Source: Algoriphagus resistens | GTDB taxonomy: Bacteria > Bacteroidota > Bacteroidia > Cytophagales > Cyclobacteriaceae | Length of the DNA stretch: 64,000 bases | Assembly (NCBI RefSeq): GCF_001442615.1 | Contig: NZ_LMXN01000012.1 | Span: forward strand, 153,956 to 217,955 | Direction of reading: 5' to 3' | Shown: positions 59,483 through 64,000 of the stretch, one piece after another | Layout: the number at the start of each line of letters is the position of its first letter | Position numbering within the stretch: the first letter of the stretch is position 1 | Made by a program: the position numbers and the translations under genes | Notes under the pieces: generated by a model | Told to the model about the DNA's origin: nothing | Databases searched by the model: none | Seen by the model: only the letters and a program-made list of their open reading frames with translations

Positions 59483-60444
59483 CCTCTTATTGCTTTCCTC
59501 AACAGTTCCAGAGGCAATCCAAGTCCATAAGACCAAAGCTGTGAAACAGAAGTAAACCAGCTCAACACTCCGACTTTAAACGAGCTGTTTTGAATTGCCG
59601 AGGAAAAAACCACACCTATACTCCAGCTTAAAAATATAGCTGCACTGAGTTGAAAAAGCAGTTTGTTCACAAAATAGAAAAAAGGGATAGCGAGACTAAA
59701 CAGTAAAAAAGCCGTTGGCAACCAATGAACCACCTTGATAGCTCCGGGATGGAATCTGGATACATTCACCCTGTTTCTGCCAAATGAAAATGCCTGTTTT
59801 GCAAATGATACCAGTGTATTTTTTCGCTTGTGGTACACAAAAGCCCCCTCTATTAATTCCAGCTTAAACCCTGCTTTTTTAATACGGATACTCCATTCTA
59901 TATCTTCCCCTTGGTTCGGATCGGCAAATCCTCCCGTTGCTTCAAAGACCTTTCTGGCTACACCCATATTAAATCCTCGGGCCTGATAGTTTGATGGATC
60001 TTTCATTTTACCCCGGATGCCACCTGTTGTCCAGAAAGATGTCATGGCAAAGTCCATGGCCTTTTGTAAAGCTGAAAAATCATCTGCTGCAGCATCAGGA
60101 CCTCCAAATGCATCAAGACCCCGGTTTACAATCGCGTGTGATAGCTTTTGAAAATAACCCGGGGGTAATAGCACATCAGAATCCAGGATAACAAAAAAAT
60201 CACCAACAGCGGCTTTCATCCCATTATTTCGTGCAAATCCCTGGCCTGAGTTTTCCTGAACCACATACTGAATTGGTAGCCTGTCACTAAATCCTTCCAC
60301 AATATCACTGGAATCACGTTTGGAGCCATCCTCAATGACCACTACCTCTAAGTCAGCAACCCTTTGACTTGTGATGCTTTCCAATAATTCGCGTAACTCT
60401 TCTGGCCTATTATAAACCGGTATGATTACCGAGAACTTCATCAA
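59479..60444 (-). CDS. glycosyltransferase family 2, membrane-associated
   Basis: A 321-residue GT-A enzyme: KFSVIIPVYNRPEELRELLESI, VVIEDGSK, ILDSDVLLPPG (DSD as DxD) and GGFADPNQGEDIEWSIRIKKAG (acceptor-side acid). Three hydrophobic segments near the C-terminus (about 230-300) suggest attachment to the inner membrane. The ATGA-type overlap with the next glycosyltransferase (60441) shows joint expression. Confidence 0.88.
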   Translation of the reverse strand: MMKFSVIIPVYNRPEELRELLESITSQRVADLEVVVIEDGSKRDSSDIVEGFSDRLPIQYVVQENSGQGFARNNGMKAAVGDFFVILDSDVLLPPGYFQKLSHAIVNRGLDAFGGPDAAADDFSALQKAMDFAMTSFWTTGGIRGKMKDPSNYQARGFNMGVARKVFEATGGFADPNQGEDIEWSIRIKKAGFKLELIEGAFVYHKRKNTLVSFAKQAFSFGRNRVNVSRFHPGAIKVVHWLPTAFLLFSLAIPFFYFVNKLLFQLSAAIFLSWSIGVVFSSAIQNSSFKVGVLSWFTSVSQLWSYGLGLPLELLRKAIRG

Positions 60445-61403
60445 AAATCGAAGTTAATCTCTTCGTCAATTTTATACTCGGTATCTTTTGATTGATTGGA
60501 AGTCATCAGCTCAGCGATAAATCCAGTCACGAATAACTGAACTCCAATAATTAAGGCTACCAACGCTAAAAAGAACAAGGGCTGGTCTGTTATTTCCCTA
60601 ACTTTATATCCTTTACTTAACCCGTAGATTTTTTCAAAGATCAACCAACAGGTGATCACAAAACCGGCCAAAAAAGAAAAACTTCCCAAGAACCCAAAAA
60701 AATGCATAGGCTTCTTTTTATAACGATGCACAAAAGACACGGAGATCAGATCCAGAAATCCATTCAAGAAACGTTCGATCCCAAATTTGGAATAGCCATA
60801 TTTTCTAGCTTGGTGCTGCACTACTTTTTCTCCTATTCTTCCAAATCCATTCCACTTGGCAAGTAAAGGTATATACCGATGCATCTCCCCATAGATCTGT
60901 ATATTCTTCACCACTTTAAGACGGTAAGCCTTCAATCCACAATTGAAATCATGAAGCTTGATCCCAGAAATCCATCGGGTCACTCCATTAAAAAATCTAG
61001 AAGGGATTGTTTTCCCTAGGGGATCATGTCGCTCTTTCTTCCAGCCAGAGACCACGTCAAACTTTCCTTCAGTAATCATTACAAATAGGCCAGGGATCTC
61101 ATCAGGACTGTCCTGAAGATCTGCGTCCATGGTGATTACCACATCTCCAGAAGCCTTCTTAAACCCAGCGTCCAATGCAGCCGATTTCCCATAGTTTCTG
61201 GTAAAATTAATCCCTTTTATTTCATCTCCCGCCAGCGCCAAGGTGTTGATAATTCCCCAGGAATTGTCCGAACTACCGTCATTAATAAAAATCAACTCAT
61301 AAGAAAAGCCGTGATCAAGCATGACCCGGCTAATCCATTGAGTTAATTCAGGCAGCGACTCCTCCTCGTTAAATACGGGAACTACAACTGAAATCTGAGG
61401 CAT
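60441..61403 (-). CDS. polyprenyl-phosphate glycosyltransferase (GtrB/DPM1-like GT2)
   Basis: A 320-residue enzyme: ISVVVPVFNEEESLPEL, FINDGSSDNSWGII, ITMDADLQDSPDEIP (DAD) and HDFNCGLKAYR. Two membrane segments in the C-terminal third (about 235-257 and 270-295) are typical of the GtrB/ArnC/DPM1 type that loads a sugar on a polyprenyl phosphate. It is followed by another GT2 and precedes the cyclophilin-independent convergent methyltransferase; together they look like a small envelope-sugar module. Confidence 0.9.
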   Translation of the reverse strand: MPQISVVVPVFNEEESLPELTQWISRVMLDHGFSYELIFINDGSSDNSWGIINTLALAGDEIKGINFTRNYGKSAALDAGFKKASGDVVITMDADLQDSPDEIPGLFVMITEGKFDVVSGWKKERHDPLGKTIPSRFFNGVTRWISGIKLHDFNCGLKAYRLKVVKNIQIYGEMHRYIPLLAKWNGFGRIGEKVVQHQARKYGYSKFGIERFLNGFLDLISVSFVHRYKKKPMHFFGFLGSFSFLAGFVITCWLIFEKIYGLSKGYKVREITDQPLFFLALVALIIGVQLFVTGFIAELMTSNQSKDTEYKIDEEINFDF

Positions 61404-61406
61404 AAT

Positions 61407-61955
61407 TTAATAATCGAGAGACTTATCTCTTTTCTTTAGGATTGCTCCCAAAATTAAAGCAATAATTGCATAAACTATAAGGCCAAAACCAAAGTTCTTC
61501 AACTGTCCTGTTAAAGTAAAGCTATTGGCATTACCTGCTCTCATTTCCTCAAGAACCGCAGGATCCATAGCATCTGGGTCTTGACCGAATTTTTCCATCA
61601 TTGACATTTGCGTTTCAAATGCTTGGTCTGCCAATACTCCGGCTAATGAAGGGTCAATCACCTGAAACAAAATAATCTGGCCAGCCAATCCCACCAGACC
61701 TGATATTACTATGGCGATAAAGCTAAAATTGAACGCTGTTCCAAAACTCATAAAACCACCCAATTCATCTCTATACTGTTTACCAAAATATATCATCAAA
61801 ACAAAGAATAAGACGATGGCTACCAGACCAAACCACGCTGAACCAAGCAGCGTAGAATTAATAAAATACGCTATAAACGTAAGCGCCAAAGACACTAAGC
61901 CGATTGTTAAGCCAGGCTTTATAGCTGCCTGAAAAGGAGATTGTTTCTCTTCCAT
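61407..61955 (-). CDS. DUF4199 membrane protein
   Basis: A 182-residue protein with four membrane segments and a loop containing a helical, acidic stretch (MSMMEKFGQDPDAMDPAVLEEMR) between the third and fourth. The pattern LGGFMSFGTAFNFSFI with the following hairpin defines the DUF4199 family of Bacteroidota. It starts 7 bases after its paralogue and ends 3 bases before the glycosyltransferase. Function unknown. Confidence 0.85.
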   Translation of the reverse strand: MEEKQSPFQAAIKPGLTIGLVSLALTFIAYFINSTLLGSAWFGLVAIVLFFVLMIYFGKQYRDELGGFMSFGTAFNFSFIAIVISGLVGLAGQIILFQVIDPSLAGVLADQAFETQMSMMEKFGQDPDAMDPAVLEEMRAGNANSFTLTGQLKNFGFGLIVYAIIALILGAILKKRDKSLDY

Positions 61956-61962
61956 GAGTTCG

Positions 61963-62475
61963 TTAGTTAGGATTTTTCCTTAAAATAATAGATATAATAA
62001 TAGTAAAAAACAGGCCAGGGATGATTTTCCATAATGCATCATTCAATGCTATGTCCAATGTGACCATATTCTTGATGCTTTCTAAGGTCAAATCAAATGA
62101 ACTTTCACCTACCTGGGCTACTATTGAATCCCTACTTTTTCCTAATACATCAAGTTTAGATAGTTTAATTTGATCAAATAGATCAGGGTGTATAATTAAA
62201 AATAACCAAATACCAACAAGGGAAATTACCGCTTCTAACAAATAGGTGACAAATCCTACCGACATACCCTCTGCAAAAGATAAATAGCCATTATTGCTAT
62301 ACTCTTTGAAAAATTTGATGGCTAAAAAAATAGCAATCGGGGTTATAACATACCCGAATATCAGATTTAAATTAGTTGGATCTGTATATAAGAATGAAAG
62401 TACGATAAAAGCTACAATACTTAAAGCACCCGCAATGCTTCCAAATTTGTAGGCCGAACTAAAGTATCTATACAT
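61963..62475 (-). CDS. DUF4199 membrane protein, second copy
   Basis: A 170-residue paralogue of the next gene, again with four segments and the LSFAEGMSVGFVTYL block that corresponds to SFGTAFNFSFI. Its start overlaps the dihydroorotase-like gene by 8 bases. Adjacent DUF4199 duplicates next to a GT2 gene are common in the phylum. Confidence 0.82.
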   Translation of the reverse strand: MYRYFSSAYKFGSIAGALSIVAFIVLSFLYTDPTNLNLIFGYVITPIAIFLAIKFFKEYSNNGYLSFAEGMSVGFVTYLLEAVISLVGIWLFLIIHPDLFDQIKLSKLDVLGKSRDSIVAQVGESSFDLTLESIKNMVTLDIALNDALWKIIPGLFFTIIISIILRKNPN

Positions 62476-63712
62476 TTACTTCTAGTAATTGCCCTTTTTG
62501 AATCACATATTTCACCTGGCCTTTTAGATCCTTTCCATACCAAGGAGAATTAGAAGAAAGGGATTTATTGGACTTTTCATTGTAAGTCCATTGGGCTTCT
62601 GGATCAAAAATTGTCCAAGACTGAGCTAGCTCATGAGGTAGTATACTTTGAGGTCCAGTTGTAACTTTTTCTAGTAAAAGAGCCCAGCCAAGCTCTTTCT
62701 CGAGCAAGACCATTGCAGGAAGGAATGTTTGTAACCCTACCATTCCAAAATTAGCCAGATCAAATTCCATGAATTTAGAATCTCGATCTTCCGGCTGATG
62801 GTTACTTACAAGTGCGTCAATTGTTCCGTCTTTTAAGCCTTCAATAAGTGCATCTCTGTCCTTGTCTCCTCGGAAAGGCGGCATAACTTTAAGGTTTGGA
62901 TCAAAATCCATCAAATCAGCATCCGAGAATAACAATTGATAAATAGATACATCCGCAGTAACATTCAATCCTTCAGCCTTTGCTTCTCTTATAAGGCCTA
63001 CCCCCTTTTCAGTATTGATAGTTTGAAAATGGACCCGTCCCCCTGTATAGCGAATGATCTCAAGATTTCTCTGAATAGCTACATCTTCAGCAAGATTTGG
63101 AATTCCCTTTACGCCTAACATAGTTGAGTTTTCGCCTTCATGCATATGTCCAAAAATAGCCAATAAGGGGTCATAGGCATGGTCAAAAAGAACACCACTA
63201 AACTTCTGAAGATACTGGAGGGTTTTCAGGTATCTGTCTCCATTGGCTAAAGACTTCAATCCTTCTCCAAAAACAGTAACCCCTGACTGATGGTGCATAT
63301 CAAGAATTTCTGTAAAATTTTCCCCATCCGTATTCTTGGTAACCGCTCCTTGAATCAAGAATTCAGGAGTATATCTTTTGGCTCGGTTCAGTACAAAATC
63401 AACATCACCTTTAGATTGTATTACAGGTTCTGTATTGGGCAGGATAACAGCTGCTGAAAAACCACTTGCTACTAAGGATTCTGCAAGACTTTCAATAGAC
63501 TCCTTATATTCAAGTCCAGGCTCTCCCATTCCGCATCTAAGATCAATCCAACCTGTTGATACTATCCATTTGGAAGCGTTGATTTCTTGGTCGAAGTTTG
63601 ATGTATTGCTTTCAGAAGCTGGTGAAAACGCTCCTTTTTCAAAAACATAATCCTTTGATTCTTCTAAACCAGCAGGATCAATAGTACGGAGGCCTTTAAA
63701 TAAAATAGACAT
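62468..63712 (-). CDS. dihydroorotase-like protein lacking metal ligands (noncatalytic)
   Basis: A 414-residue amidohydrolase-fold protein with the overall layout of type I dihydroorotase (GWIDLR..GEPGLEYKESIES, ILPNTEPVI, GTIDALVSNHQPED). The canonical DxHxH metal site reads DLRCG (57-61). The later His of the HxxHxS block is lost (HFQTINTEKG at 228-237), and the catalytic aspartate before HAPH is N304 in SNHQPED. H178 (LFDHAYDP) is kept. The protein is therefore unlikely to catalyse dihydroorotate formation. It is best compared with PyrC' proteins that act as structural partners of aspartate carbamoyltransferase. The first gene of the minus run that continues into the DUF4199 pair. Confidence 0.85.
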   Translation of the reverse strand: MSILFKGLRTIDPAGLEESKDYVFEKGAFSPASESNTSNFDQEINASKWIVSTGWIDLRCGMGEPGLEYKESIESLAESLVASGFSAAVILPNTEPVIQSKGDVDFVLNRAKRYTPEFLIQGAVTKNTDGENFTEILDMHHQSGVTVFGEGLKSLANGDRYLKTLQYLQKFSGVLFDHAYDPLLAIFGHMHEGENSTMLGVKGIPNLAEDVAIQRNLEIIRYTGGRVHFQTINTEKGVGLIREAKAEGLNVTADVSIYQLLFSDADLMDFDPNLKVMPPFRGDKDRDALIEGLKDGTIDALVSNHQPEDRDSKFMEFDLANFGMVGLQTFLPAMVLLEKELGWALLLEKVTTGPQSILPHELAQSWTIFDPEAQWTYNEKSNKSLSSNSPWYGKDLKGQVKYVIQKGQLLEVNV

Positions 63713-63796
63713 TAAAATTTACTTTGATGCAAAGCTGCAATAATATTCCAAAAATGAAAAATAGTATTTCAAAATAAGATTTCCATAAACCCAAAA

Positions 63797-63827
63797 AAAA
63801 GCCCTAAGGAATAAACCAAAGGGCTTT
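63797..63827 (-). terminator. rRNA operon terminator
   Basis: Stem AAAGCCCT / AGGGCTTT with a 14-base loop. On the minus strand it is followed by eight T residues. It lies 10 bases after the 5S rRNA end. Confidence 0.85.
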
Positions 63828-63836
63828 GAATAAATG

Positions 63837-63944
63837 AGGCGGCGGCCTACTCTCCCGGGTGTAACCCCAGTACCATCGGCGCTGCAGGGCTTAACTTCTC
63901 TGTTCGGGATGGGAAGAGGTGGGACCCCTGCGCCAGGCCGCCTA
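63837..63944 (-). rRNA. rrf: 5S ribosomal RNA
   Basis: On the minus strand the ends AGGCGGC and GCCGCCT pair as helix I. Internal blocks CCCATCCCGAACAGAGAAG and GCGCCGATGGTACTGGGG are universal 5S segments. Length about 108 bases. The 23S gene should lie just beyond the right edge on the same strand. Confidence 0.95.
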
Positions 63945-64000
63945 AATCTTTGTGGTATAACCACTTAATAATTTAAGTTCTGCTCCGGTCTTCCGACTTT
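63945..64000 (-). other. 23S-5S spacer of the rRNA operon
   Basis: No 23S sequence was recognised in these 56 bases. A short inverted repeat (CTTAA / TTAAG) is present. Taken as the internal spacer. Confidence 0.5.

Noticed and set aside
1..64000. CRISPR arrays, tRNA genes, prophage or intact insertion sequences
   Set aside because: No regularly spaced direct repeats, no tRNA cloverleaf with its T-loop motif, and no transposase or integrase motifs were found on reading both strands.

Overview
The window looks like chromosomal DNA of a Bacteroidota bacterium, most likely order Cytophagales and perhaps the Algoriphagus/Cyclobacteriaceae neighbourhood. That placement is an inference from gene content. 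The support is: promoters of the Bacteroidota type (TTTG ... TAnnTTTG), little Shine-Dalgarno sequence before starts, families largely confined to the phylum (DUF4199, DUF4293, DUF4295, DUF4221-like lipoproteins, DUF5522, the alternative GlmU family), a carboxypeptidase-regulatory-like N-terminal domain on the TonB receptor, and many lipoproteins. Most of the window is housekeeping. No phage, CRISPR array, tRNA or intact insertion sequence was seen. A 5S rRNA at the right edge marks the end of an rRNA operon that lies mostly outside the window.

Layout. 0-12 kb: a YbbA/YbbP-type ABC exporter pair (minus, permease cut by the left edge), then a TonB-dependent siderophore receptor with a PepSY membrane protein and a small membrane protein, a GDSL arylesterase, and three tandem paralogous lipoproteins. 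11.6-20.5 kb (minus): a beta-barrel protein, an SNF-family sodium symporter, then a tightly packed run holB - retropepsin-like protease (RimB type) - rimK - hemC - cyclophilin - RmlD-like reductase, preceded by a GlmU-type enzyme and L31. 20.8-30 kb (plus): Wzi-like outer membrane protein, lipid-type ABC exporter, sulfatase, ComM, a DUF2214 membrane protein and a secreted metallo-beta-lactamase-fold hydrolase. 30.4-36.5 kb: a Cys/Met-metabolism PLP enzyme, an ECF sigma/anti-sigma-like/outer-membrane operon and an unusual CarboxypepD_reg-esterase fusion. 36.5-47 kb: DUF4293, truA, a second ABC exporter, hemE, a MOSC protein, dnaK and a stand-alone GroES-like co-chaperone. 46.9-53 kb (minus): a porin-like protein, amt, hemB, a HAD phosphatase and rocD. 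53-57 kb (plus): L28-L33-DUF4295-ftsY and an SPFH/membrane/Arc-like cassette. 57-64 kb (mostly minus): an orphan TolC, a methyltransferase, two glycosyltransferases, two DUF4199 proteins, a dihydroorotase homologue that has lost its metal ligands, and 5S rRNA.

Three heme-biosynthesis genes (hemC, hemE, hemB) and an iron-siderophore receptor are present but in separate transcription units.

The most interesting unexplained signal is a dispersed element of about 98 bp present three times: just before the siderophore receptor (3055-3150), just before the secreted hydrolase (29227-29324), and once on the minus strand with no gene behind it (24801-24898). The last two align without gaps at 78 of 98 positions. 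Both contain a 28-codon Met/His-rich open frame that stops four bases before the position of the downstream start codon. Both also contain a hairpin whose middle base pair has changed in a compensatory way. It may be a leader peptide/RNA regulatory element or a start-codon-carrying small repeat.
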